The position numbers and the translations under genes were made by a program. The notes below the pieces were generated by a model. That model saw only the letters and a program-made list of their open reading frames with translations. It was not told the DNA's origin and did no database searches. 64,000 nt of DNA from Dipteronia dyeriana (Eukaryota > Streptophyta > Magnoliopsida > Sapindales > Sapindaceae): contig CM065297.1 of NCBI GenBank assembly GCA_032871835.1, positions 67,877,253 through 67,941,252 of the forward strand, given 5' to 3'. Positions 10,362 through 22,640 of the stretch are shown here, piece after piece (positions within the stretch are counted from its first letter, which is position 1; every line of letters begins with the position of its first letter).

Positions 10362-11254
10362 TGTTGTGTGTAAATTTTACAAAGCATACACGTCATTGAG
10401 AGCAAGGAAAAAATAGCCAGGTGGATGCTTAAATGGGCATCCGGGAAATATCCTACAAGGCATAATTAAAGAGGAGAAAGCCCGAGTAAGCATATACTGA
10501 ATAAAGCCCTATTCGGGATCAGTTAACGACACTCGGGACTGGCTAAAACAACACATTCACTCGGGCTCTAACGGCACTACTCGGGACCATCAGGTATCAG
10601 TCTTACTCGGGACCATCAGGTATCAGTCTTACTCGGGAGTAAATACAACCCGAATAAGAACTTATTGTACGGGTTAAGTCATTAAATACGCGAAGATATT
10701 CGTCACGAAGGAATCCCAAATAATGGACCTTTAAGTTAGAAGAGTCCCCCAATCAGGAAACAACTTGATTCCTTTTCGAATACTACATTCTTATAAGGAA
10801 ACAAGTCAAATTGAACTACACTACTAGAATCCCACTCGATTTCCATAAGAGACTCCGAAACAGGAAAGAAGACAAATCAACCTCAAGCAAGTAACCAAAT
10901 CATAATTAAATACAAATATCTTGTATTACTTGTACAAAGCAGATTAGGGTTCTATAAGCATATAAATAGACCCATAATCTGGCTCGAAAAGATATAGGCA
11001 ATATAGCATACAGTAATCACAAGTATTAATGAGAGAAAAAGTGAGATCGAGAGCTTGTAAAAACATCTTATTCTCTTAGTGGATTTTGGCTTGGTTGATC
11101 TTTCAACCACCCGTGGATGTTTCTCCGACCACCGGAGTTTTACCACATAAACCTTGTCTTTGTTACTCTCTCTGCATCTCATTCTCTTTGAATCAATAGC
11201 AAAAATCCAGTCCTTGTTGGCTTTTCTGGCATAATCCAGAAATCGACGTCAACA
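10362..11254 (+). repeat. T1 3' LTR (893 bp)
   Basis: Starts TGTTG right after the purine-rich AAGAGGGTAT (10352-10361) and ends CAACA, a perfect short terminal inversion. It contains a 26-bp direct repeat (10579-10604 and 10605-10630, core ACTCGGGACCATCAGG) with the start of a third copy at 10631, and a TATA box at 10961-10968. The motif CTCGGG is frequent here and in the T1 3' region. Confidence 0.93.
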
Positions 11255-12009
11255 CAATATGTACAAAAAATATAAATAGCTACAATTTTGGTCCATCCTA
11301 GAAAAGAAAGTAAATTACATGTCTTGGAATACAAAAAACTCCATTCTTGGCGAACAAGTCTTCACGTGACCTTCGTCGTTTGGACTCTCTCGACTACCTT
11401 CTATGGGCATGCCCACCTTGGCTCCTATCCATGGGCGTACGCATTTCACAACCCCATAAAGGGCTGCCATGCGCAGCCCATGGCTTCCATAGGGCTGCCG
11501 TGCGCAACCCAGGCCACAAAAAATGTGGCCGCATGCTCTTCGCATGCACATTTGTTGCTACGGCTCGCACGGTCCCAAACTTGTTCCAGTTGCTCCCAAT
11601 TCTTCAAATTTTCGAGTCTTCGATACTTGAATGTATTACAGAAGAATTTAAAATAAAAAAATACTGCATTTTTTTTATTACAACAAGTGCAGTTTTTCTT
11701 TTTATTACAACAAGTGCAGTTTTTTTTTAATTACAACAATAAAATAAAAAAAACTTAGCAACTACCAAGAAGGTAATTATGGCGATAATAGACCACCCTT
11801 CTTGTTACAATCCAAAAAAAAAATACATTGAAATTCTAGAACCAAAATTGAGCAATAACAAACCACATATAAAACATATATATATCCATACAGTCCAATG
11901 TAAATATATATGCGAATACCTAGAGTGTCATCTTTTTCTAAAACATGCATGGGTACAATAAAAAGAAAAAGATTCACGAACACATACATCAATTAATCAA
12001 GGGTACAAA
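11255..12009 (-). mobile_element. K1 leader, cut by T1
   Basis: Non-coding leader of a minus-strand copia element, between its PBS and the T1 insertion. It matches 43485-44177 (K3) directly and the K2 and K6 leaders in reverse complement. It holds T-rich repeats around TTACAACAAGTGCAG (11680-11740), a short (AT)n near 11876, and the conserved GC-rich hairpin GGGCTGCCATGCGCAGCCC at 11461-11479. Gag, pol and the other LTR of K1 lie left of the window. Open frames here (such as 11288-11730) are not conserved between copies. Confidence 0.85.
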
Positions 12010-12024
12010 CAGGCTCTAATACCA
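12010..12024 (-). other. K1 primer binding site
   Basis: On the minus strand it reads TGGTATTAGAGCCTG, complementary to initiator Met tRNA with one change (C to T at base 7). It lies two bases from the LTR end, as in the other copies. Confidence 0.85.
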
Positions 12025-12026
12025 AT

Positions 12027-14246
12027 TGTAGGGAAAATAAAACACACGCACAACAGAAGCATGAGAAAATTTAATAAAATTAGGGTTTGCGTATAAATAA
12101 AAAAAATTCCTTTTAATAACAAGAACGTTAACCGTAGATTAATTGATGTATGTAAAAAGTATCTTTTCTTTCTTTGGTGACGATTGAACTAGCGTCGAAT
12201 TGAATCTGCAAGATCTTCCAATCCAATCACGAACGTGAATCACCTAGGAGTGTGGGCTCTCTTTCTTTAAATTGTATACCTGATTATGGAAACAAACCAA
12301 ATTTTCTTCTTTGTTTGTCACAATAATCTTCCAAGAGAAAAACCAAGAACGTCCGGTCACTTTTGAATTATCAATCAATTTGATTGAAACTCGCGTGAAC
12401 CTTGATTCGATGTTGTATATAAAACCCTTTTGATGCATAGGATACTAGTGTACTATCGAAAACAAAAGCTTTCCCTCTTATCTCTATGCTTGGCTGAATT
12501 CTTCACACAATGAGTTGGACGAAGTTTTTTTTTTTTATATATATAACAATAATAAATAAATAAATAACAACTTCTGACACCAAAAATTCATTCTTGGTCG
12601 AATTTAATAGGTATTATATATAGGAGACTAAATCCTCTCCTACGAAGCATTTACTTGGTGGCAAAGAATCCTATCCTTAGGTGGATTTACTTTGTGGTTA
12701 AGAATCCTTTTCCAAAAGGAACTCTTTCCTACACCAAGACTCCTAATCCAACTCAATAGTGTATTTAAAACCATATTAAAGATTTCCTAATTTGATTAGA
12801 TAAATAATTTATTTTATTTATCTACTTATCAAATATAATCTTTAATACTAATTATACTACCAACAATAGTATAATTTTTGGAGACCATCTCCTACTAGGA
12901 CAAAGATTTTGACTTTGAATTAAATAATCAATTAATCAACAAATTAATTAATTTCTATTTAATTAAATAATAAAATAAAAATAATATAATTAAGCTATTC
13001 TAAATAGCCTTGCTGCCCAACACATATATATATGGGCCATATCTTTTTTTTCTTATTTTATTAAATCCATTGGACCTTAATAAAAAGTCCACATGTGAAC
13101 TAGACCTATTCTTACAAAAAGAAACAAGTTCACATGCCTTAATAAAATTTTAAATGGACCCCTAAATTTGTCCGGTAGAATATATCAAGTGATCCCTGCA
13201 AGTTCGTGTAGATTGGGGATCTTGGCGGGCTATCTAACTTTAAGCTCCAATAGACACAACCCAATCACAATAAAAAAATGATTCACTTAGGTCCGATCTA
13301 TTTAATTTTAGTTCATTCCACTAAACAACTAAAATTGAACTCTTAAAAAAGATAGAATAAGTTGATGTTACTCATTCATACCTTAGACAACCTTATTGGA
13401 GAAAATGTATCCTCATGAGGAATATCAGTAATCGTCAAGAGCTCATAGTCCGCTTATTTCTCTCCAAGTTACCATATTTACTTATATGACCACATTTTGA
13501 ACTTGGATATTTTGACTTGTCCAGAAGCCATGTTTCAATAGACACTATTGAAAACTTAACGTTAAGATTTAATATCCAATACCTCAAACATCCATATGAT
13601 GATATTCTACTCTCATTTCATAAATGGAGCCACGATGTCCATATCTATAAATGAAGTCCTCTATCGATTAACAAATGAATACCACCAAACTACTGAGGAT
13701 AGACTATGATATATAATCGTACTCATTGATAGCTCAAATGTTAACACTTACAACCATAAGTCCATCATTTATCTCATGATTGAGATATACTCTCCGATTG
13801 TCTTCAAATGAAAACTTTTATCCATTGACGGTTCTAGATAAAGTATTTCACTGTGATCCAATTAAATGCACCCAGTGCACTAGATTTTTTTGCCCAAAGA
13901 CACCACCTTTTGATGATTTTAGACTCATCATAACACGTTTGATCCCACTCAAACGCTAGCAAAATAATCTACAACTTTAACAAGATAAAGGCGCCCAACC
14001 TTTTATCTTAAGTTGTGAATATTATTCAAGACTAACTAAAGAATTGTGTCTACCTCATACATATCTAGATGTATTAACAATTCTTCTTTTCTCATAGTCT
14101 TTTGACCTTATGATTATTTACTTTTAACATTTATAATAATTAAACTATAAATGCTATAAGATTTGTTAAATTAGAAATCACTTTAATAATATGAAAAGAT
14201 TGTCAAATACAATATTACACTCTTGCTATCGAGCATAATCCCAACA
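12027..14246 (-). repeat. K1 5' LTR (2220 bp)
   Basis: Minus-strand LTR of the copia family, from TGTTGGGATTATGCTC (reading back from 14246) to CCCTACA next to the PBS. It matches K2, K3, K4, K5 and K6 LTRs over its whole length. The promoter-proximal module with TTTACTTGG is present once (about 12600-12740). The flank after 14246 starts TTGGA, the right half of an untestable TSD. Confidence 0.92.
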
Positions 14247-15301
14247 TTGGATGCATTCATTCCCTTAAGAGATTAATTATGGAAATGATCTTAGGCAGTG
14301 TGTGTAATTAACTAATTATAATACCTAAACACGTTTCTTTATCCCTTATGTGTGTTTCATAGCCAAATTTGTCGCCAAACACTTGCCTTTCAACTGGAAG
14401 CAATATGTAACCATATAACCATAGCCAAACAAAAGCCTACCTTTATTGCCAATCATGTGGGATGTGTGTGCTTGGTGACCTTTTGAAAGGTGTATGCTCT
14501 AAAGTATAAATAGCATGTATGTAGGCAAGAATGAAATTGTGTATTAAATGGCTAAATTTGTAAAAGTGACCAAATTTGCACTTATGAGCTTGATTGTCAA
14601 AATGTAATGTACAAGTGCACAAAAAAGAAAAGAAGAATCAAAAAGAAAGAAAATGGCAACAAGAAAAGAAAAGAGCCTTGAAAGTAAATGTTAAATACTC
14701 ATAATGTGGAGTTCAAATTTTGAAACACAATGTGTGTATATTTGTAATAGCCAATTTGCTAAAGTGTAATCAATATGTTATAGAGCTTTGTATGGGGTGT
14801 GTGAGTATATGTAAGCATGATTGGTGATCTTTGAACTTATATTTCCCATTTATTTGTTCACCACTTCTAACCCCATGGCCCAATTACAAGGGAAGGCCCT
14901 TTTTGATCCATACTATGTCTTGATTGGGAATGATTGTTGAAACTTGATCTTCCACATTCATGGGACAATGAATCGTTCCTAGGCTAGTTCACAAACATTT
15001 GCGGTTTTTGAATATACATTGTATGCAATGCATTATAATTGTATACATAAAGTCCATCATTGCATACCTTGAATGAGTGTGAACTTAGGATTCTATGTGG
15101 AAAAACAAGAGTGAAATCGGGTGAGGTTTAGAGTCAAAGCAAATTATGCTCAAGGTGTGGGAGTGAGTAGCTCTCGATATGAAAGCACTCTTAGGCGTGG
15201 GATTCGTGAAAGTACGAATTTCCTTCAAGTGCCTTTGAGTTGTTTTAGATTACTTTGCATATATCTACTTCTCTCTATCACACATCCTTGCATCTCATCA
15301 C
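14247..15301 (+). mobile_element. GY gypsy element, 3' internal segment (left piece)
   Basis: AT-rich sequence between K1 and K2, continuous with 25837 onward once K2 is removed, since K2 is flanked by ATCAC on both sides (15297-15301, 25832-25836). It holds no gag-pol motif; I take it for the long 3' untranslated part of a gypsy element because it leads to a PPT and an LTR at 25962. The 70-residue frame at 15121-15333 runs across the K2 junction and is not a gene. Confidence 0.6.
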
Positions 15302-17544
15302 TGTTGGGATTATGCTCGACAACAAGAAAGTAATAATGTATTTGACAATCTTTTCATATTAATAAAGTGATTTCTAGTTTAACAAATCTTATAACATTTA
15401 TAGTTTAATTATTATAATTGTCAAAAGTAGATAATCATATGGTCAAAAGACTATGAGTAAAGAAGAAGTGTTTGTACATCTATTTGTGTTTGAGGTAGAC
15501 ACAATTCTTTAGTTAGTCTTGAATAATATTCACAACTTAAGATAAAGGTTGGGCACCTTTATCTTGTCAAAGTTGTAGATTCTTTTGCTAGTATTCGAGT
15601 GGGATCAAATGTGTTATTATGAGTTTAAAATCATCAAAATGTGGTGTCTTTGGGCAAAATAATTTAGTGCACTGGGTGCATTGAATAGGATCCCAATAAA
15701 ATACTTTATCCATAACCGTCAATGGATAAAAGTTTTCACTTGAAGACAATCGGAGAGTCTATTTCAATCCTGAGATAAATGATGGACTTATGGTTGCAAG
15801 TGATATCATTTGAGCTATCAATGAGTACGATTATATAGCATAGTCAATTCTCAAAATTTTGGTGGTATTCAATTATTAATCGATAGAGGACTTCATTTAT
15901 AGATATGGAGATCGTGGCTTCATTTATTAAATTAGAGTAGAATATCATCATTTTGATGTTTTGAGGTAATGGATATTAAATCTTAACGTTAAGCTTTCAA
16001 TAGTGTCTATTGAAACATGGCTTCTAGACAAGTCAAAATATCCAAGTTCAAAATGTGGTCTTATGAGTAATATGGTAACTTGAAGAGCTATAGGCGGTCT
16101 ATGGGCTTTTGTCGATTACTGGCATTCTTCAAGAGGATACAATATCTCCATTAAGATTGTTTAGGGTATGAATGAACAATATTAACTTATTCTATCTTTA
16201 CTTAAGAGTTCAATTTTAGTTCTTTAGTGGAATGAACTAAAATAAATAGATTGGACCTAAGTGAATAATTTGTTGATTGTGATTAGGTTATGTCTATTAG
16301 AGCTTATATTTAGATAGCCCGCCAAAATCCCCAATCCACATGAACTTGCAAGGATCACTTGATATACTCTACCGGGCCAGTTTATGGTTCAATCTAGAAT
16401 TGTATTAAGGCATGTGGACTTTTTATTAAATTCCAATGGATTTAATTTTTTAAAAAAAAAACAATATTTGACCCATATTTATATAGCTAGGGCAGCAAGG
16501 GACTATATAATAACCTGATATAATGTTTTTTATTTTATTATTTAATTAAATGGAAATTATTTAATTAATTTATTAATTAACTATTTAAATAAAAGTAAAA
16601 AAAAATTCCTATTTGGAGATGGTCTCCTAGAGTCATATTATTATTGGTAATATAATAAGTATCAAATACTATATTTGATAAGTAGATAAATAATAGGAAT
16701 TTATTTATCTAGTTAAATTAGGAAGTATTTGATTTCTATTAAAACTCTAGTTGACAATTAGTCAAATTAGTAAGTTTTAATATAGCCAAAATTTAATTAT
16801 ATTCAATAATTGGTTATTGAATAGATACACTTTTTGAGTTGAATTAGGAGTCTTGGTGTGGAAAAGATTTTATTTTTGAAAAGGATTCTTTGTCACCGGG
16901 TAAATCCACCTAGAGATAGGATTCTTGCCCACCACGTAAATCCTTTTAAGGAAAGGATTTGAGAACCTATATATGTTTCCACATATGAGAGAGAATTCGG
17001 CCAAGTGATTGAATTTCGAGAGAGAAAAAATTTAGTTTTTGCTCTAGATAAAATTCGGCCAACTCATAGATATTGTGTATAGAATTCGGCCATGGAGAAG
17101 AGAAAAGGGGAACTTTTTTGTTTTCGATAGTGCACTAGTATCCTTTACATCATAAGGGTTTTGTGTACAAAAATCGAATCTGGTTCATACGAGTTTCAAT
17201 TAAATAGATTGATAATTCACAAGCGACCGCACGTTCTTGGATTTTCTCTTGGAGGATTATTGTGACTAACAAAAGAAAAAGATTTTGTTTGTTTCCATCC
17301 ACAGGTATATAATTTAAAGAAAGGGATCCCACACTCCTAGGTTATTCACGTTCGTGATTGGATTGGAAGATCTTATGGATTCAATTCAATGCTAGTTCAA
17401 TCGTCACGAGATAAAAGGTACGATACTTATAATTATATGTAAATTAATCTAGGGTTAAGGTTCCTTCTTTTAAATGGAAAATTTTAAAATACTCAAACTC
17501 TAATTTTTCACTTCCGTTGCATTTTGAATCAATTTTTCCCTGTG
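15302..17544 (+). repeat. K2 5' LTR (2243 bp)
   Basis: Starts TGTTGGGATTATGCTC and ends CCCTGTG; the final CA has decayed to TG (other copies end TGCA or TACA). One copy of the promoter-proximal module lies at about 16840-16960. Open frames such as 17150-17332 are LTR shadows. Confidence 0.93.
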
Positions 17545-17546
17545 AT

Positions 17547-17562
17547 TGGTATCAGAGGCTGG
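17547..17562 (+). other. K2 primer binding site
   Basis: TGGTATCAGAGGCTGG, complementary to the 3' end of initiator Met tRNA except for one base (GCC reads GGC), two bases after the LTR. Confidence 0.9.
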
Positions 17563-17656
17563 TTGTACCCTTGATTAATTGATGTATATATACGTGAATC
17601 TATTTCTTTTTATCATAAATATGCATGTTTTAGAAAGAGATGACACTCTAGGTATT

Positions 17657-17714
<58 letters not shown>

Positions 17715-17729
17715 AACATTGGAATGTAT

Positions 17730-17764
<35 letters not shown>

Positions 17765-18949
17765 TATAATATGATTTGTTATTGCTCAATTTTTGTCCTA
17801 GAATTTTAATGTATTTTTGTTTTGGGATTATAACAAGATGGGTGGCCTATCATCGCCATAATTTCCTTCTTGGTAGTTGCTAACTTTTTTTTTATATTAT
17901 TATTGTAATAATAAATACTGCAGTAATTTATTGTTTAAAATACTGTTGTAATATATTCAAGTATCAAAGATTCAAATATTTGAAGAATTGGAAGCAACCG
18001 GAACATGTTTGGTACTGTGCGTGCCATATCAACGATCGTGCATGCGAATGGGCACGCAACCACGATTGTTGTGAAATGGGCTGCACACGGTAACCATATG
18101 GATGCCATGGGCTGCACACGGCAGCCCTTTAAGGCATTGTGGGGTGTGTGCGCCCATGGGAGGTAGCCAAGGGGTCCAAACGGACAATAGTCGCGTGAAG
18201 ACTTGTTCGCCAGGAAATGAGTTTTTGTATTCCAAGACATATGTAATTTACTTGCTTTTCTAGGATGGACCAAAATTGTAGCTATTTATATATTCATAAA
18301 TATTACAATGTTTGTCATTGTTTGGTAACGTGTCATAAAGAATAGAAGTGTCACACATATATTTCTTTCGGTATGAACATGGATGGAATGGTTTAGGTAT
18401 CTAATTGGTATTTAGATAACTTGGTAAATCATTATATGGAATTCGATCATACGTCATAAACAATTGAATGGGAGATGGTGTTTCGGAACACCTACAGCCT
18501 CCAAGTTTAATTGAGCTTTATGTTTCGTGTAATAAACCCCTAAGGGGTATTCATGAATGGATTGTAGCAAGATAGTTCCTTACAAGGATACACTAGACAA
18601 TTAACCCAAACGATATCTACTCCCAAAGGATGGATATTTGTGAGGGAATTTATTGAAGGTCAATAACTTGATAACACACTCAATGTGGTTTTATTAATAT
18701 CCTTCCAAGAGTTCTTGTTAATAAAATTGCAAGGATAAAATTGAAAATGCTGGTTCTTATGTTAACAATTAGGTGGGACCTAGTCCAACCAGTAAATGGT
18801 GTGAACTCTCAAAAGAGGCGTGACATTTATGGGTGTTGGATCACCGTTGAATTTCACAATTGAATTATTATATTTATTTCAAGATAAATATTTGAAAGTG
18901 CTATATCATGATTGTTTACTTATATAATTTTTATTATTATAAAGAAATC
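17563..18949 (+). other. K2 untranslated leader
   Basis: About 1.4 kb between PBS and gag, with no conserved coding frame. It holds a compound microsatellite (17657-17761), a GC-rich island (about 18003-18185) with a 31-bp direct repeat (GGGCTGCACACGG at 18078 and 18109), and the hairpin GGGCTGCACACGGCAGCCC (18109-18127). The same layout occurs in K1, K3 and K6. The minus-strand frames at 17935-18273 are shadows of the island. Confidence 0.8.
17657..17761 (+). repeat. Compound CA/TA microsatellite in K2 leader
   Basis: (CA)7, (TA)15, (CA)7, then a 17-base spacer and (AT)15. The homologous site in K6 has (AT)14 (60999-61026), and in K1 and K3 only five or six AT units, so the tract expanded after insertion or during replication. 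Confidence 0.95.
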
Positions 18950-19620
18950 ATGACCCCATCCCTAATCAACATCCTAAAAGATAATACTTTAACTGGTGAT
19001 AATTATGTTACATGGAAAAAGAATATTGGGTTGTTGTTGCAAGCTGAAAATCATAAGCTCGTTCTGTGTACTCCTAAACCACCAACTCCTACTAATGAAT
19101 ATATTGAGGAGCAAATAGATGAGTATCAGCAGTGGAAGTCTCCAGATGAGAGGGCTAAATGTTACATTATGGCCACCATCTCCGACGAGTTGCAATAGCA
19201 ACATAAAGGAATGTTACATTATGTCTCTAGAAGAGATGTTTGCTATAAAGTCTAGGACGACTAAGAGGGAGGAAGTGACTGTTTTCATGAATCTTGGGAT
19301 GAAACCTGGACAATCTTTGAAAGATCACATGATGAAAGTCATGGCACATCTCAACATTGCTGAACTCAAAGGTGTTGAGATAGATGGTGAGATGAAAATT
19401 GACATGATTGTCAACTCACTGTCGGATTCCCTTGATCAGTTCAAGTCGGACTACACCTTGAACAATAAGGAATAAATCTTGCAAGGTGTGATGCAAGATG
19501 TTCAAAGCTCTGACAAAATCCTTGTGAAAGACATGGATTAAGAGATTCATATGGTTAGTAAAGTTGCTACTGTTAAGGCCCGTAAGAAGGTCAAGAAACA
19601 ATAGAAGAACAAGTAATTTT
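18950..19620 (+). pseudogene. gag: K2 gag (copia type)
   Basis: Starts at the ATG of 'MTPSLINILKDNTLTGDNYV', the same start as K3 (42859) and K6 (62250); an upstream in-frame ATG at 18908 is not shared. 'YVTWK' and 'AKCYIMATISDELQ' mark the copia-type gag family. A TAG near 19196 and a deletion of about 30 bases relative to K6 near 19217 break the frame. The second half continues in another frame ('KPGQSLKDHMMKVMAHLNIAE', 'DMIVNSLSDS') to about 19475, with later stops. No zinc knuckle is left: the frame runs from a basic stretch straight towards the protease tail. Confidence 0.85.
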
Positions 19621-22600
19621 GGCCTAACTAGAAGGGGTTCTAGGAAAGGAATAGACTTAATGCGATTGAATTCAACTTGCATTTAGGCAATAGAGCGTTG
19701 GTGTCTGCTAGTGCAGTGGGAGATATTAGAATTAGTTTAGATTCTTATAGGCATTTAGATTTAATAGACGTTTATTATGTACCTCAGTTCAAGAGGAATT
19801 TAATTTCAGTTTCTTGTTTAAATAAATTTGGATATTCAATTACTTTGTAAAGCTTTTATTATCAGTAGGAATAACAAATTTGTTCGCAAAGGTACATTGG
19901 AAAACGGTTTATTCTATTTGCATAGCAAGGTCTCTCACTTGTTGGACATAGAATCAATGCAACCTAATCATAAAAGATTAAAATTATCAAAAGATGAAAC
20001 CTACCTACAACATTTGCGCCTAGGTCGTATTAACCTTTATAAGATCATAAGACTGGTTAGTGATGAACCATTAAGTGACTTAATGGTTAATGATCTACCA
20101 ACTTGTGAATCTTGTTTGGAAGGTAAGATGACCAAAAGGTCATTCATGGCCAAAGGAACAAGAGCCACTGAATGTTTATGACTAATACACACTGATGTGT
20201 GCGGTCTTATGAGTATTTAAGCTAGAGGTGGATATGAGTACTTCATCACTTTCACGGATGATTACTCATGATTTGGTCATGAGACATAAGTCACATGTTT
20301 TTTACATGTTCAAAATACTTAAAGCTTAAGTAGAAAATCGGCTTGAGAAACACATAAAAATCTTAAGATCTGATCATGGTGGAGAATATCTATTTGGTGA
20401 GTTTCAACAATATCTTATTGATAATGGGATAATTTCTCAGTTTTCTATGCCAGGTACATCTCAACAAAATGGGGTGGCAGAAAGGAGAAATAGAACTCTT
20501 TTGGACATGGTTAGGTCTATGTTGAGTTATTCAACGCTCCCTAATTCTTTTTGGGTATGCTTTACAAACCGCTATGTACATTCTAAACAATGTACCATCT
20601 AAGTTGGTTCTAAACACAGCATGAGTTGTAGACTGGGTGAAAGCCTAGCTTACAACACTAAATAATATTTTTATTTTTTGTGCACGTGTTAAAAGGAAAG
20701 ACGGAAAAGATGGAGTCCCATTCAGAAACATGCATAATTGTAGGTTATCAAAAAGGAACCAAGGGATATTATTTTTATAGTCCTTCAAATCTTAAAGTAT
20801 TTGTTTCGACAAATACTAAATTTCTGGAAGAGGACTATATGAACAATTTTGTGCCTAAAAGTAGAATTGTCCTAAATGAGCTTTCAGGAGATACAAATCT
20901 ATAAGAGGTTTCACAACCTAACCCAATTGTAAGCTCCGCATAAACACAAGATCAATAACTTACCATTCCAAGTCGTAATGGGAGGGTTAGTAAAAAACCC
21001 GAGAGAAACAATGGTCTGAGAGAATCTGTAGAGAACCTCTCAGATGACGATGATCCCTACATATTCAAGAAAGCCATGGAAGATGTTGATTATCACCATT
21101 GGCAAAAGACAATGCAATCTGAAACTGAACTTATGTTCAAAAACAAAGTCTGGTCTCTTGTGGGCTTGCCTAAAGGGATAAAACCCATTGGGTGCAAGTG
21201 GGTATACAAGAGGAAGAGAGGAATAGATGGAAAGGTCGAAACCTTTAATGTTAGATTGGTAGCTAAAGTTACAAACAGAAGGAAGGTATCGAATATGAGG
21301 AAACCTTCTCTCCTATGGCCATGCTTAAATCCATTAGGATACTCTTATCCATTGCGGCCTCTTTAAAGTTAGAGATTTGACAAATGGACGTCAAGAAAAC
21401 TTTCTTTAATGGAAGTCTTGATGAAACATCTATATGATGCAACTAGAAGGATTCATTGAAAAGAGCCAAGAGGAAAAGGTATGCAAGTTACAAAGATCCA
21501 TATATGGATTGAAGTAAGCATCCAGATCCTGGAACATAAGGTTTTATCAAGCTGTGAAAAGTTTTGGATTTGTTCAAAACCCTGACAAACCTTGTGTATA
21601 CAAAAGGATTAAAGGTGACAAGTTGGTTTTCCTAGTTCTTTACGTTGATGATATACAACTCATCGAAAATGATATAGGTGTATTGACATAAGTAAAAGAA
21701 TGGTTGAAAAAATAATTTGATATGTAGGACTTAGGCGAAGCAAGTTATATTCTTCATATCCAAGTCGTATGGATAGAAAGAATAGAATGATTGCATTATC
21801 CCAAGCCTCATACATAGATAAAATTTTGTCTAGGTTTTCCATGCAAGATTCTAAGAAAGGTATGTTACCTTTCAAACATGGAATCAAACTTTCTAAGGAA
21901 CAAGCCCCAAAGAATGAGCATGAAGTGCAATTCATAAGTAGGGTTCCATATGCCTCGGCAGTTGGGAGTCTCATGTATGCATTACTCTACACTAAACCAG
22001 ATATTTGTTTTGTTGTTGGCATAGTTAGCAGGTTTCAATCGAAATCTGGTCCTGATCACCAGATTACATTCATGCATATTTTCAAGTATCTTAGGAGAAC
22101 GAGAGATTATATGCTTGTATACTCTAGAGGGAATTTAATTCCCATTAGGTATACAGATTTTGATTTCCAATCAGATTCTGACTCTAGAAGATCAACATCA
22201 GGATATGTGTTTACACTTAGAGAAGGGGCAATCATATGGAGGAGTATTAAACAATCTTGTATTGCAGGTTCCACCATGGAAGCTGAGTATGTTGCCGCAT
22301 GTGAAACAGCTAAAGAGGCTGTCTGGCTCCACCAAATCTTGATTGACTTGGAAGTGGTTCTGGATGTGAATAAGCAGATCACTATCTATTGTGACAATAG
22401 TGGAGCAGTGGCTAATTCGAGAGAACCAAGAATTCATAAGAGAGGGAAACACATTGAAAAAAAGTATCACCTTTTAAGGGAAATTGTGCATAGGGGAGAC
22501 GTGACGATAACCATGATCGCGTCAGCAGAAAATCTAACGGATCCCATCACGAATGCACTTCCACAAAAGAGTTTTGATGGGCACCTGAAGAATATGAGGA

Positions 22601-22626
22601 CACGAGATATGACACATTTGCGATAG
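19621..22626 (+). pseudogene. pol: K2 pol: protease tail, integrase, RT, RNase H
   Basis: Copia order (integrase before RT). The protease active site is missing; only its C-terminal part ('FNLHLGNRALV', 'YYVPQFKRNLISVSCLN') remains. The integrase finger reads 'HLRLGR' instead of HLRLGH, with 'CESCLEGKMTKRS'; the triad appears as 'IHTDVCG', 'SDHGGEY' and 'VAERRN', with stops and a small deletion near 20265. RT has 'WVYKRKRGIDGKVE' and an intact 'YVDDI' (about 21643) but frameshifts near 21270 and 21420 and stops. The last 285 residues (21769-22626) are open: RT C-terminus and RNase H with 'DSRRSTSGYVF', 'EAEYVAACE', 'DNSGAV' and 'HKRGKHIEKKYH'. Confidence 0.9.
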
Positions 22627-22627
22627 A

Positions 22628-22640
22628 GAAAGTGGGAGAT
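22628..22640 (+). other. K2 polypurine tract
   Basis: AAAGTGGGAGAT directly before the 3' LTR. The same tract in reverse lies at the K5 3' LTR (57443 on) and, degraded, at K3 (39171 on). Confidence 0.88.

Larger units (their letters stand above)
1..11254 (+). mobile_element. T1: near-complete Ty3/gypsy retrotransposon, Tat-type
   Basis: The first 418 bases match 10837-11254 with about a dozen differences by eye, so they are the 3' half of a 5' LTR whose first ~475 bases lie outside the window. Order on the + strand: LTR, PBS, gag, protease, reverse transcriptase, RNase H, second RNase H, integrase, tandem-repeat spacer, antisense accessory gene, PPT, LTR. The second RNase H after the first marks the Tat branch of plant gypsy elements. 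The flank after 11254 matches the leader of the copia family here (compare 43485 onward), so T1 inserted into K1. A TSD cannot be checked because the left flank is missing; the right candidate is CAATA at 11255-11259. Confidence 0.93.

Noticed and set aside
1..11254. Endogenous pararetrovirus
   Set aside because: LTRs, PBS, PPT, gag and an integrase are present, and no movement-protein or coat-protein motif is seen, so a gypsy retrotransposon fits.
11288..11730. Open frames of 122-127 codons on both strands (also 43541-43875, 61222-61496, 17935-18273)
   Set aside because: They fall in the GC-rich island of the copia leader, which has few stops by composition; the frames differ between the copies and have no family motif.
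14247..15301. Host gene fragment between K1 and K2
   Set aside because: No coding signal, and after removing K2 it continues into a PPT and LTR, so it belongs to GY.
17547..17562. tRNA-Met gene
   Set aside because: Only 16 bases complementary to the tRNA 3' end are present, next to an LTR: a primer site, not a tRNA gene.
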